Shown: positions 19,082-27,831 of the stretch, one piece after another
Numbering within the stretch: the first letter of the stretch is position 1
How the letters are laid out: every line of letters begins with the position of its first letter
NCBI RefSeq assembly: GCF_014023275.1
Contig: NZ_CP054698.1
Coordinates: 1,798,001-1,862,000, forward strand
Reading direction: 5' to 3'
DNA length: 64,000 bases
Source: Nostoc edaphicum CCNP1411
GTDB taxonomy: Bacteria > Cyanobacteriota > Cyanobacteriia > Cyanobacteriales > Nostocaceae
Notes under the pieces: model-generated
The model's input: only the letters and a program-made list of their open reading frames with translations
Database searches by the model: none
What the model was told of the DNA's origin: nothing
Translations under genes and position numbers: made by a program

Positions 19082-20611
19082 ATGGTTAGTCTGCTAGAAA
19101 ATCCCTTGCGCGTTGGTCTGCAACAACAAGGGATGCCTGAACCCCAGATTATAGTCATTTTTGGCGCTTCTGGTGATCTCACCTGGCGCAAACTAGTGCC
19201 AGCGCTTTACAAATTGCGGCGAGAACGGCGGATTCCCCCAGAAACGACCATTGTCGGTGTGGCACGTCGAGAATGGAGTCACGAGTACTTCCGTGAACAA
19301 ATGCAAAAGGGCATGGAAGAAGCGCATCCTGATGTCGATTTAGGGGAACTCTGGCAAGACTTCTCTCAAGGTCTGTTTTACAGTCCTGGGGATATAGACA
19401 ACCCCGAAGGCTACCAGAAACTAAAAAACTTATTGAGTGAATTAGACGAAAAACGGGGCACGCGAGGTAATCGCATGTTTTACCTTTCGGTTGCTCCCTC
19501 ATTCTTTCCCGAAGCGATTAAGCAGCTAGGAAGCGCCGGGATGCTAGAAGATCCCTACAAACATCGTCTAGTAGTTGAAAAACCCTTTGGTCGGGACTTG
19601 GCTTCTGCCCAGAGTCTTAACCAAGTGGTACAGAAATATTGCAAAGAAAATCAAGTATACCGGATTGATCACTACTTGGGTAAAGAAACAGTCCAGAATT
19701 TGCTGGTGTTTCGCTTTGCCAATGCGATTTTTGAGCCGTTGTGGAATCGTCAATTTGTTGACCACGTGCAAATTACCGTGGCAGAAACCGTGGGAGTGGA
19801 AGACCGGGCTGGTTACTATGAAAGCGCCGGCGCACTACGGGATATGTTGCAAAATCACCTCATGCAACTTTACTGCCTAACGGCGATGGAAGCACCCAAC
19901 GCAATGGATGCCGACAGCATCCGCACAGAAAAAGTGAAGGTACTCCAAGCTACTCGTTTAGCTGATGTTCACAATCTGTCGCGGTCAGCAGTCCGTGGTC
20001 AATATAGCGCCGGCTGGATGAAGGGTCAAGCAGTGCCAGGGTATCGAGTAGAACCAGGTGTTGATCCCAACTCCACCACACCCACCTACGTCGCAATGAA
20101 GTTTTTGGTGGACAACTGGCGCTGGAAAGGTGTTCCTTTCTACTTGCGTACCGGAAAGCGGATGCCGAAAAAAGTCAGTGAGATTTCCATTCACTTCCGC
20201 GAAGTTCCGTCTCGGATGTTCCAATCGGCTGCCCAGCAGACAAACGCCAATGTTTTGACGATGCGGATTCAGCCAAATGAAGGTATTTCCCTGCGTTTTG
20301 ATGTGAAAATGCCAGGGGCAGAATTCCGCACCCGTTCCGTTGACATGGACTTTAGTTATGGTTCCTTTGGCATCCAAGCAACATCTGATGCCTACGATCG
20401 CTTATTCCTTGATTGTATGATGGGCGATCAAACATTGTTCACCCGCGCGGACGAAGTAGAAGCAGCTTGGCAGGTAGTAACACCAGCCCTTTCCGTTTGG
20501 GATGCACCCGCCGACGCAAATACTATTCCCCAGTACGAAGCCGGTACCTGGGAACCAGCGGAAGCAGAATTGTTAATTAACCAAGATGGCCGTCGCTGGC
20601 GCAGACTCTAA
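19082..20611 (+). CDS. zwf: Glucose-6-phosphate 1-dehydrogenase
   Basis: The 509-residue enzyme oxidises glucose-6-phosphate to 6-phosphogluconolactone with NADP+, the first step of the oxidative pentose phosphate pathway. Visible motifs are the Rossmann start [12 protein letters not shown] and the active-site signature [18 protein letters not shown] 19082 ([13 protein letters not shown]) matches the family start. The upstream in-frame ATG at 18950 only translates STRR sequence and is rejected. It is followed by opcA, whose product activates the enzyme in cyanobacteria. Confidence 0.96.
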   Translation: MVSLLENPLRVGLQQQGMPEPQIIVIFGASGDLTWRKLVPALYKLRRERRIPPETTIVGVARREWSHEYFREQMQKGMEEAHPDVDLGELWQDFSQGLFYSPGDIDNPEGYQKLKNLLSELDEKRGTRGNRMFYLSVAPSFFPEAIKQLGSAGMLEDPYKHRLVVEKPFGRDLASAQSLNQVVQKYCKENQVYRIDHYLGKETVQNLLVFRFANAIFEPLWNRQFVDHVQITVAETVGVEDRAGYYESAGALRDMLQNHLMQLYCLTAMEAPNAMDADSIRTEKVKVLQATRLADVHNLSRSAVRGQYSAGWMKGQAVPGYRVEPGVDPNSTTPTYVAMKFLVDNWRWKGVPFYLRTGKRMPKKVSEISIHFREVPSRMFQSAAQQTNANVLTMRIQPNEGISLRFDVKMPGAEFRTRSVDMDFSYGSFGIQATSDAYDRLFLDCMMGDQTLFTRADEVEAAWQVVTPALSVWDAPADANTIPQYEAGTWEPAEAELLINQDGRRWRRL

Positions 20612-20613
20612 AT

Positions 20614-20725
20614 ATTAGTCATTAGTCATTAAGTCATTGGTCATTAGTCACTAGTAAAAACACAAATGACAGATGACAAATGACAGATGACAAATGACAA
20701 AATCCAAAATCCAAAATCCAAAACT
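20614..20725. repeat. STRR block between zwf and opcA
   Basis: ATTAGTC units, then AATGACAG/AAATGAC units and AATCCAA units fill the spacer. The arms ATTAGTCATT and AATGACAAATGAC can pair in part. The block ends a few bases before the opcA ATG and leaves no room for a normal ribosome binding site. Confidence 0.8.
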
Positions 20726-20729
20726 TCCT

Positions 20730-22103
20730 ATGGCTCCCCAAGCTTCTACAATTTTTTCACTTCAGGCGCCAAAAGATATTTCGCTTAATGAAATAGAGGC
20801 GGAACTTAATCAAATTTGGCAAAGCTACGGCATTACTGGCGAGGACGGTGGGCTTCCTGCTGCGACTCGGGCCACGACATTTACCTTAGTGGTTTACGAA
20901 CCAGAAGAAACCCAATATCTTTTGGCTAGTTTGGGATTTTACAACGGTCCGCTTGACGGAATTTTAGGGCCTCAGATGGTAGCTGCTTTGCGGCAAGTGC
21001 AGACAAAATATGGACTGCCGGATACTGGCACAGCAACACCTGAAACCTTGGCTATCTTGAGAGAAGAATTCGCCAAACGTCAAGGAAACGGGGCTGGTGG
21101 GGATAATGGTTCTATTGATCTTCCCAGCTTAAATGCCCCAAGCCCCAGAATTGCCGATGAAATCGCCCTCCGCAACCCTTGCCGGATTATTGCGCTGTTT
21201 CCCATTGCTGGCGAAGATGAAGGTGTCAAGGCTCAAGTTTCTGCCTATTGCCCCATCCAAAAGCAATCGTCAAGTACACTAATTTGCTGCGAATACATAA
21301 CTCTTAGTGGAACTGCTGCTGCCTTGGAACGCATTGGTGGCTTGATTCCAGCATTATTGATTGGTGGCTTACCAAAGTTTCTTTGGTGGAAAGCAACTCC
21401 AGTCCCCAACAACAACCTATTCAAGCGGCTGGCAGCAGTTTGTAACAATGTAATTGTGGATTCTTGCCGCTTTAACGAGCCAGAAAGTGATTTACTCCGC
21501 CTACAAGAATTGGTGGAAAGTGGGGTTCCTCTGGCTGACCTCAACTGGCGTCGCCTCTCAGCATGGCAGGAATTGACAGCTGAAGCCTACGACTCACCTC
21601 ACCGTCGGGCGGCCCTCAGAGAAGTTGACCGAGTAACTATTGATTACGAAAAAGGCAACCCCGCCCAAGCTTTGCTGTTTTTGGGTTGGCTGGCAAGTCG
21701 TCTAGAATGGCAGCCAGTTTCATACCAAAAGGAAACGGGAGATTATGATATCACTCGCATTCGTTTTATTGCCCAAGACCAACGGCAAGTGGAAACCGAA
21801 TTAGCGGGTGTTCCCCTGGCTGATGTGGGTGAGATTGCTGGCGACTTGATTGCCTTGCGCCTAAGTTCGACAAATCCGAAGGCAGACTCAGGTACCGTAA
21901 TTTGCTCGGAAACTGGTGGCTGTATGCGGATGGAAACCCACGGTGGCGCCCAATCTGCCGGTCTGTTTCAACAGGTGACTTCACTTTCGGAACAAAAGGC
22001 GGAAGCATTGCTGAGTCAGCAGGTACAACGTTGGGGACGCGAATCACTGTTTGAAGAAAGTCTGGGAGTGACAGCGAGTATTTTCAAATTGGAAACAAAT
22101 TAG
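20730..22103 (+). CDS. opcA: OpcA, glucose-6-phosphate dehydrogenase assembly/activator protein
   Basis: From ATG 20730 (MAPQASTIFSLQAPKD) the protein has 457 residues. OpcA activates and helps oligomerise cyanobacterial G6PDH, linking it to redox state. Residues about 50-110 look like a peptidoglycan-binding-type helical domain (LLASLGFYNGPLDGILGPQM, AALRQVQTKYGLPDTG). The remainder is the OpcA core (RHRVALF-like RIIALFPIAGED; LLIGGLPKFLWWKA; SETGGCMRMETHGG). The ATG at 20694 lies in STRR and is rejected. It is the last gene of the operon, 370 bases before a likely terminator. Confidence 0.94.
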   Translation: MAPQASTIFSLQAPKDISLNEIEAELNQIWQSYGITGEDGGLPAATRATTFTLVVYEPEETQYLLASLGFYNGPLDGILGPQMVAALRQVQTKYGLPDTGTATPETLAILREEFAKRQGNGAGGDNGSIDLPSLNAPSPRIADEIALRNPCRIIALFPIAGEDEGVKAQVSAYCPIQKQSSSTLICCEYITLSGTAAALERIGGLIPALLIGGLPKFLWWKATPVPNNNLFKRLAAVCNNVIVDSCRFNEPESDLLRLQELVESGVPLADLNWRRLSAWQELTAEAYDSPHRRAALREVDRVTIDYEKGNPAQALLFLGWLASRLEWQPVSYQKETGDYDITRIRFIAQDQRQVETELAGVPLADVGEIAGDLIALRLSSTNPKADSGTVICSETGGCMRMETHGGAQSAGLFQQVTSLSEQKAEALLSQQVQRWGRESLFEESLGVTASIFKLETN

Positions 22104-22142
22104 TACTCTGACAAGGCAACACAACAATGCCGGCTTTGTAGT

Positions 22143-22180
22143 GAGCGCTAAAGCGCTCAAGTCAAGGACTAAAATCCTGA
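22143..22180. repeat. Two small hairpins with TAAA-like loops after opcA
   Basis: GAGCGC-TAAA-GCGCTC is perfect, and the next, AGGAC-TAAA-ATCCT, has one mismatch. They resemble the constant-loop hairpins at 8915 and 50920, in a third loop class. Confidence 0.45.
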
Positions 22181-22194
22181 CCCCTCTCCTAACG

Positions 22195-22339
22195 GCTACG
22201 GTGTACACACAAGTCCTTCTCACCCCCTCTAACTCCCCCTTGCAAAGGGGGAGAACCGAATATTTCCCCTCTTTGCAAGGGGGGATTAAGGGGGGTAAAT
22301 CCAGGGTTTGGGCTTCATTACCAGTGTGTACACCGTAGC
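22195..22339. mobile_element. MITE family 1, copy 3 (145 bp)
   Basis: It begins GCTACGGTGTACACACAAGT and ends CCAGTGTGTACACCGTAGC. The 8-bp target duplication TCCTAACG is perfect on both sides (22187-22194 and 22340-22347). The interior is C/G-rich stems (CCCCCTTGCAAAGGGGGAG) without coding capacity. It sits between opcA and the first terminator-like hairpin downstream. Confidence 0.85.
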
Positions 22340-22479
22340 TCCTAACGGAGACGCTGGCGTAGGGTGTCGTAGATAAGACTCGCTAACGCTGCGCTGCCGT
22401 CACTCATGAGGGAAACCCCTTTGGCGTTAGCTTCGCCTAGAAAAAATAAAAGTTACCAAATGCGAAAATCAAACACAAA

Positions 22480-22524
22480 CTCTTCAGATTTTTGGATATT
22501 TCAATAATCTGGAGGGTTTTTTTA
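22480..22524 (+). terminator. Probable intrinsic terminator of the fbp-tal-zwf-opcA operon
   Basis: CTCTTCAGATT pairs with AATCTGGAGGG (two G-U pairs) around an 18-nt loop and is followed by seven Ts. It is the first good terminator after opcA on the plus strand, with MITE copy 3 in between. Confidence 0.6.
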
Positions 22525-22597
22525 TTTTCCTTGGTTTTTTGGACTAGATACCAAACAATACGCTTGGGTTAAGGGCTACTTGACAAAATCGTGGGTT

Positions 22598-22827
22598 TTT
22601 GAGACGCGATAAATCGCCGTCTCTACAAGTGTTTTGGTCTTATCTGAACTATATTGAGATACCAAAGTCCTGATTTATCGCGTCTCTTGCCTTAACTGAG
22701 AGCTATTGCCCCCTACTAGGCTGCAACTTTGATGCATTAAAGTTGTAAAAACTAATTAGCCTACTGGCGTGACAAGAGTAGTAGCGTTGGCGTAGCCCAC
22801 CGTAAGTATCGCTACTACTCTTGTCAA
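22598..22827. repeat. Inverted-repeat region between opcA and the regulator gene
   Basis: GAGACGCGATAAATCGCCGTC (22600-22620 area) and GATTTATCGCGTCTC (about 22672-22686) are inverted halves of a common repeat also seen at 32535. At 22771-22827 a perfect 17-bp stem TGACAAGAGTAGTAGCG / CGCTACTACTCTTGTCA encloses a GGCGTAGCCCACCGTA motif shared with 27500-27535. The latter hairpin could end transcripts of the minus-strand regulator. No gene was seen. Confidence 0.6.
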
Positions 22828-22895
22828 AATCAATTATCTTAAAACTTTGTTTGCAATATCAAATATTCAAAAGTAACTAAGTTAATTCACCAATA

Positions 22896-23543
22896 CTAAA
22901 CACATCCGACTCGCACTGCTGTAGTTGCAGCCTCAGTGCGGTTTGTTACTCCTAATTTATTTAGTACTTGGCTGACATGATGCCTGATGGTAGAAGGACT
23001 CAATTTCATTCGTTGAGCGATCGCGTCATTACTTAATCCTAAAGCCAGCAGTGCTAAGACCTCTTCCTGTCGCTTGCTCAGTTCGTAAACAGGTTGAGAT
23101 GATGGTTTGCTCGGTTGCAGCAAAGCCTGAATAATCTCTGCTGCCAACATAGAACGACCGATCGCAGCAGATCGGATGGCATCCGCCAACTCATCAATCG
23201 AGATACCCTTGAGCAGGTAGCCAATAGCTCCGGCTTGCATTGCTTGCTGTACCAAGTCATTCGCAAAAAAACTCGTCAAAATTAAAACTTGAATTTCTGG
23301 ATATTTTTTGCGGATAGCTTTGGTTGCTTCTGCCCCATTCATCCCCACCATCATCAAATCCATCAGCACTACATCTGGTTGCAACTGTTCGCACAAATCT
23401 ACTGCTTCATCTCCATTACGCGCTTCACCCACTAATTCCATGTCATCAAATGCCAGCAAGAGAAATTTAATACCTCCCCGCAAGATTTCATGATCGTCAA
23501 CAGTAATGACCCGAATCGGTTTCACTGATTTATCTTTTTCCAT
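22896..23543 (-). CDS. NarL/FixJ-family response regulator
   Basis: The 215-residue protein has a receiver domain with VDDHE, Asp in VLMDLMMVGMNG and Lys in LLKGIS. A LuxR-type HTH covers residues 150-210 (LSKRQEEVLALLALGLSNDAIAQRM, SPSTIRHHVSQVLNKLGV). The kinase at 23845-25218 on the same strand is of the matching HisKA_3 type, so the two should be a cognate pair. A 301-base AT-rich gap separates them and contains no visible gene. Confidence 0.92.
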   Translation of the reverse strand: MEKDKSVKPIRVITVDDHEILRGGIKFLLLAFDDMELVGEARNGDEAVDLCEQLQPDVVLMDLMMVGMNGAEATKAIRKKYPEIQVLILTSFFANDLVQQAMQAGAIGYLLKGISIDELADAIRSAAIGRSMLAAEIIQALLQPSKPSSQPVYELSKRQEEVLALLALGLSNDAIAQRMKLSPSTIRHHVSQVLNKLGVTNRTEAATTAVRVGCV

Positions 23544-23844
23544 AAATAAATCCGCAGTATTAAAACTATTTTTAGTACATTTACATTACATTAATTGTTT
23601 TATTTTCAGTATTTATACGTTATATTCTTAATCTTTAATTTTTTATTTCTCGCCAGTCAATCACGGGAAAATCTTACAACATAGTATGTAAAGCGATCTT
23701 TTCTCGGTAAGCCGATGGAAATAAACATAACTATATTACAAAAATAAATATGCCTAAAAACTTTACCAATCAACAATCAAAAAGAATAAATCACGCCTTT
23801 ATATAGTTAACTTTATTTATGCTTAATGCTCAATACCCAATTCT

Positions 23845-25218
23845 TTACTCCTCACTCCCTATTTTATTCACAGCCGTTGACCAACTCAGGACAATCTCAG
23901 TTCCCTCTCCTGGATAGCTTGACAAATGGAAAGTAGCAGCAATCGACTCAGCCCGTTCTTTCATAATTGCTATTCCCAAATGACCAGATGGTATTTTGTT
24001 GGAGTCAAAACCACAGCCATTATCACTGATACGCAAGACTATTTCCTGTGAATCGCCGTGGAGTCTGACTGATACTTGCGTTGCTTGGGCATATTTAATA
24101 ATATTATTCAGTGCCTCTTGAGTAATGCGGCAGAAAACAAGCTTTACCTCATCAGATAGAGGCCGATCGCCTTCTACCGTAGTTATTACCTCTAAACTTG
24201 TCCGTCCTAGAATTCCCTTGATTAACTGCTGTAGCAACTCACCTAAAGGTTTCTCTACCAAACCATTAGGACGCAACTCGACTAGTAGATTCCGCATTTC
24301 TGCTAACGCCCCCTGTGTCAATTGGGCGAGTTCTTCTAATCCCTGTTGGGCTGTCTCTGGGTTGCGTTTCCAGACTCTAGGCAAAGCTTCGGCAATTGTC
24401 GCCACAGTAAACAATGTCTGCGATACTGAATCGTGTAAGTCACGGGCGAGGCGATTTCGCTCCAGTTCCACAGCAATCTTGCGTAGCCGTTCGCTTTCAA
24501 CCAATTGTTCGCGTAGCTTCACCGCTTGCATCAACTCCTTTGTCAGGCGTAGACTCATAATTACAACCAAGGACACAAAACCATATTCAGCAATATATAT
24601 GGATTTTATTTGCCCCAAATCCACTAAGCGATCGTGTTGAGCAGTTCCTACTAATATCGCCAAGCTTACACCTAGAGTCAGAGCAGATGACTTTTCACCA
24701 CGCTGATATTGACGGTAACAAGCGTAAAAAGCAAAAACTACATTACTGGTTAAAGCTAGGAGTTGCAACCCAAATAAGTAATTGAGCATACCTTCTGGCT
24801 GGGTAATCGGTTCACCCCAAGGCATAGTGATAGTCGATAGCTTATTGATATAAGAATACTGAATGCTAGCCGGTGAAATTTGGTTAATTAGGAAGCAGAT
24901 GACGTAGAGGCTATTGAGTCCCAAAAGTATACGCACTGGCTTAAATTGGGTATATACAGCTACAAACCAGACACAAACACTTGTGAAAAGAAACCCTAAA
25001 GACGATGCCAATCTTTTCGCATTGATATATTCATCCACATCAATGGCTTTATATTTTGGTATAAGAGCCAAGATATAACTAAAAGTTACCAAACAAGTTA
25101 GCCCAAAGCAGAAGTGCAGCACCGGTTTTAATCGCCCAGAGGCAATTAGCAGGTGTAACAGACCAACATACAAGCAAATGCCAGCAAATATACCCAAGAG
25201 GGTTGAAATAATAGTCAT
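23845..25218 (-). CDS. NarL-type sensor kinase with 7-TM input domain
   Basis: About 230 N-terminal residues contain seven hydrophobic segments, a 7TM-like sensor module. The kinase region is the HisKA_3 type: RNRLARDLHDSVSQTLF with the phospho-acceptor His, then an HATPase domain (ALNNIIKYAQA, ISDNGCGF, GHLGIAIMKERAESI). Such kinases signal to NarL-type regulators, and one lies just downstream (22896-23543). The ligand is unknown. The start MTIISTLLGIF puts the first membrane segment at the N-terminus. Confidence 0.9.
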   Translation of the reverse strand: MTIISTLLGIFAGICLYVGLLHLLIASGRLKPVLHFCFGLTCLVTFSYILALIPKYKAIDVDEYINAKRLASSLGFLFTSVCVWFVAVYTQFKPVRILLGLNSLYVICFLINQISPASIQYSYINKLSTITMPWGEPITQPEGMLNYLFGLQLLALTSNVVFAFYACYRQYQRGEKSSALTLGVSLAILVGTAQHDRLVDLGQIKSIYIAEYGFVSLVVIMSLRLTKELMQAVKLREQLVESERLRKIAVELERNRLARDLHDSVSQTLFTVATIAEALPRVWKRNPETAQQGLEELAQLTQGALAEMRNLLVELRPNGLVEKPLGELLQQLIKGILGRTSLEVITTVEGDRPLSDEVKLVFCRITQEALNNIIKYAQATQVSVRLHGDSQEIVLRISDNGCGFDSNKIPSGHLGIAIMKERAESIAATFHLSSYPGEGTEIVLSWSTAVNKIGSEE

Positions 25219-25340
25219 TACCTGATTTCACAAGAAACTTGTTTGATAGATAACGTAGAAATTTCACCGTACTTTACTGCTACTCGCGCAGATCAATGTT
25301 GATTCTGCAAATCAGAAAATAGAACAAAATTATAGATATA

Positions 25341-25380
25341 TAGGATCAATGACCTAGTGCATTATAGGTCATTGATCCTA
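25341..25380. repeat. Perfect 16-bp inverted repeat between divergent genes
   Basis: TAGGATCAATGACCTA and TAGGTCATTGATCCTA are separated by 8 bases. It lies between the start of the 7TM kinase and the secreted-protein gene at 25625. The downstream sequence (GATCCTAGTCAAAA ... GGCGATCGCT.TA.AATCC) recurs in part at 27580-27640, suggesting a duplicated upstream region. It may be a regulator site or a transcript hairpin. Confidence 0.6.
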
Positions 25381-25624
25381 GTCAAAAATAGGACAAGTAT
25401 CCGATGCGCTCACCAAGGCGATCGCTGTACAATCCATTACGTCAAAGATTTAAGCAATATTTAGGCGATCGCTTTGCCTTTGCGATCGAAGCGCACAGGT
25501 GTAGAAGCTTATGCGCCAATACGGTTCAGTAGAAACGTTGCATTGCGTAAAGATGTTGTATTGCAATATCTCTACACAATGTTTGGTTGAGAATACTTAC
25601 AAAGTAACCAAATCTGTGTAATCA

Positions 25625-26167
25625 ATGAACAAAATCTGGTCTCGCAATACTTTGTTGTTTAGTTCTGTTTTGGCTTGTACATTGCTTGCCACTCCTAATG
25701 TCGTTAGGGGTGACGACTTCTCCGTACCAGAAACTATTGCTAATACAGCACGTTGTCGCCTAAATGTCACTGGTGCTTATCTAACAAAAATTTTCAATCC
25801 AAATGGCACAATCGGATCTCGTGGAGTCATAACACTTACCGCAGATGGTAACTTTTTTGTTATTGACTCTAATCAAGGTGGTGTTACCAACATCTTCAAT
25901 CCCTTTAGTAGTGGACAAGGTGCTTGGAAGTGTGATGGTAAAACTGGGGTCAGTGCCAGATCAATTACCTTTGCTTATCCAGGAAGCGCAGGATCTACTG
26001 GTAGCATTGGCCGAGCCGACTATCAAGCCAGCTTTAATCCCCAAACGCAGACAGTACAAGGGACTATCACACTGCGTTTGTTCAACCTCAATGCTAATCC
26101 GTTATTAGATAATGTCCCGCCTGTAGGAACATTCAATTTTTCAGGACAACAAATCAAAGCCAATTAA
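25625..26167 (+). CDS. Small exported protein of unknown function
   Basis: The 180-residue protein starts with a signal peptide (about residues 1-29, ending VVRG). The mature part is beta-rich with Gly/Ser/Asn repeats (YLTKIFNPNGTIGSRGVITLTADGNFF; ADYQASFNPQTQTVQGTITLRLF). Two cysteines (in CRLNV and KCDGK) could form a disulfide. It looks like a small beta-barrel or calycin-like exported protein but I cannot assign a family. A truncated copy of its 3' end lies at 27690-27827. Confidence 0.8.
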   Translation: MNKIWSRNTLLFSSVLACTLLATPNVVRGDDFSVPETIANTARCRLNVTGAYLTKIFNPNGTIGSRGVITLTADGNFFVIDSNQGGVTNIFNPFSSGQGAWKCDGKTGVSARSITFAYPGSAGSTGSIGRADYQASFNPQTQTVQGTITLRLFNLNANPLLDNVPPVGTFNFSGQQIKAN

Positions 26168-26725
26168 CTTTGGCATGGGTTTTAGCTGCGTACAAAATCC
26201 AACGCGGAACCGAACCTTCTAAGTTTTTCACTTTTTTCTAACGCTCTCTTCTTAGAAAAGAGAAAATTCAAAGCCTCCTTTTTTAAGGGCTACGGCGTAC
26301 ACACAAGTCGAATTACCCCCCTCAATCCCCCCGATGCATTGGGCAAGAAAATCTAGTTCCCTCCCCAATGCATCGGGGAGGGTTAGGGTGGGGTAAAACC
26401 TTGGGTTTTTCAGCTATTTCAGACTTGTGTGTACACCGTAGCTTTTAAGGAAGTGAGATTGTCGCCCAGCCGATAGAAGCGGTGAGCTAATGAAGCTTTG
26501 AATTTTTCTAGAACGGCAAAACTAACTGGAGAGGTGAGACTAAAGGCTTAATTACGTATGCGTCTTAGAAAATATCAAACGAGTTTACTATGCTTCCAAC
26601 CTACCTCTAGCAAGTTTTACCGCTCTAGGAATTTTTCCCCTTACCTACCAGGCTCCAATGTTGTTGCATCGACCTGCACCTTAGTTGCATTGACCTACAA
26701 AAGTTAACTCAAGAAATACAAAACC
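26168..26725. other. Intergenic region containing a mini-element
   Basis: Apart from the MITE copy, the region has the inverted arms AAATTCAAAGCCTCC and GCTTTGAATTTTTCTAGA around it, meaning the MITE landed inside an older repeat. GTTGCATCGACCTGCACCTTA-like sequence at about 26669-26700 matches the 21-bp tandem unit at 31861. No gene was seen. Confidence 0.5.
26289..26442. mobile_element. MITE family 1, copy 4 (154 bp)
   Basis: The ends are GCTACGGCGTACACACAAGT and ACTTGTGTGTACACCGTAGC. The 8-bp target duplication TTTTAAGG is perfect (26281-26288 and 26443-26450). Length equals copy 1, and most of the interior matches it. The central stem differs (CCCCGATGCATTGGG / CCCAATGCATCGGGG) yet remains paired. 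Confidence 0.88.
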
Positions 26726-27298
26726 ATGAAGAAATTTTTTTCAACTCTAACCCTAACAACAGCTACAACTTTAGCTATTGCACTCACTGGAGCAACAATC
26801 GGTACTCACTTTGTTTTAGGACAGACATCTATTGACCTAGCCAAGTTGCGTAGCGATGTGGTACCTGCACACAACACTTATCGAGCCAAGCATAAGAGTC
26901 CTAACGTGACTATCGATGATACTCTCAACCAGAGCGCCCAAGCTTGGGCACAAACCATAGCAGCTAAAGGTGACTTAGAACACAGTACCAATCGAAACAA
27001 TGTAGGAGAGAATATATACTGGAGTGGAGGTGGAGACTCAACAAACTTAGGTAGCGCAGCAGTTCAAGACTGGTACAGTGAAATTGAAAACTATGACTAC
27101 ACCAAGCCTGTATTTTCTGGCGACACCGGGCATTTTACTCAGGTAGTTTGGAAAGGCAGTACCAAAGTAGGCTGTGGTGCTGCACCTGGCCCTGCAACAA
27201 TTGAGGGTACTAAGTACGATGGCTTCTATGTAGTTTGTCAGTATTCTCCCGCAGGAAATGTGCAAGGACAGTTTGCTGATAACGTGCTGAAACCCTAG
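26726..27298 (+). CDS. Exported CAP/SCP (PR-1-like) domain protein
   Basis: A signal peptide (residues 1 to about 32) precedes a CAP domain of about 150 residues. Visible CAP motifs are HNTYRAKHKSP (first His), ALEHS-like DLEHSTNRNNVGENIYW (second His and Glu), GHFTQVVWKGSTKVGCG and the C-terminal DGFYVVCQYSPAGN. Bacterial CAP proteins are exported. Their activity is generally unknown, with lipid or ligand binding proposed. It follows the small secreted protein on the same strand but after a repeat-filled gap, so it probably has its own promoter. Confidence 0.92.
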   Translation: MKKFFSTLTLTTATTLAIALTGATIGTHFVLGQTSIDLAKLRSDVVPAHNTYRAKHKSPNVTIDDTLNQSAQAWAQTIAAKGDLEHSTNRNNVGENIYWSGGGDSTNLGSAAVQDWYSEIENYDYTKPVFSGDTGHFTQVVWKGSTKVGCGAAPGPATIEGTKYDGFYVVCQYSPAGNVQGQFADNVLKP

Positions 27299-27335
27299 TT
27301 GTCTGCTGTTTGCTCAACTTGTCTAAATAAAGTGG

Positions 27336-27485
27336 GCAAATATAGCGGTTCTTAAATGGAAGCAATACACTTTGATCTCTCTTCTAAAAGGAGAGAGGCT
27401 TTGAATCTTACTCCCCTTCCCTTATAGGGAAGGGGCTGGGGGTTAGGTCTGTATTGCACTCAACAGAGAAACGCTATATTTGCTC
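27336..27485. mobile_element. MITE-like element with GCAAATATAGCG ends
   Basis: GCAAATATAGCGGTT and AACGCTATATTTGC are inverted ends about 150 bases apart. The interior holds CTCTCTTCTAAAAGGAGAGAG and CCCTTCCCTTATAGGGAAGGGG stems. No coding capacity was seen, and I found only one copy in the window. Confidence 0.5.
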
Positions 27486-27574
27486 AGTCTTTATGGAGTA
27501 GAAGCGTTGGCGTAGCCCACCGTAGGTATCGCCACTTTCATCATTCAACATAAGTATTAATTATATCGGACAAA

Positions 27575-27827
27575 GATCCTAGTCAAAACTTGGATCTTTG
27601 TTCGATGCGGCAATTAAGGCGATCGCTATATAATCCACTTCACTATCAAAAATGTAAACAACTGCCTAGTCAGCAGACTATCAAGCTCTAGCTTTCATCC
27701 CCCAACGCAGACAGCATAGGGGGCGATTTCGCTGCGCTTTTCTAACCTCAATGCTAGTTCGTTATTAAATGATGTCGCGCCTAGAGAAACATTCAATTTC
27801 TCCAGGCGACAAATCAAGCTAATTAAC
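27575..27827 (+). pseudogene. Remnant of a second copy of the small exported protein gene (25625)
   Basis: The stretch 27690-27827 (AACGCAGACAG, AACCTCAATGCTAGTTCGTT, ACATTCAATTTCTCC, CAAATCAAGC) matches the last 130 bases of the gene at 25625, with substitutions and small indels that break the frame. The preceding 27575-27660 matches the upstream region of that gene (GATCCTAGTCAAAA, GGCGATCGCTATATAATCC). The middle of the gene is deleted. A 10-bp stem, ACAAAGATCC / GGATCTTTGT, lies at 27572-27603. This indicates a tandem duplication followed by decay. Confidence 0.7.
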
Positions 27828-27831
27828 CATT

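Noticed and set aside
22141..22338. 65-residue frame after opcA
   Set aside because: It spans hairpins and MITE copy 3, so it is not a gene.
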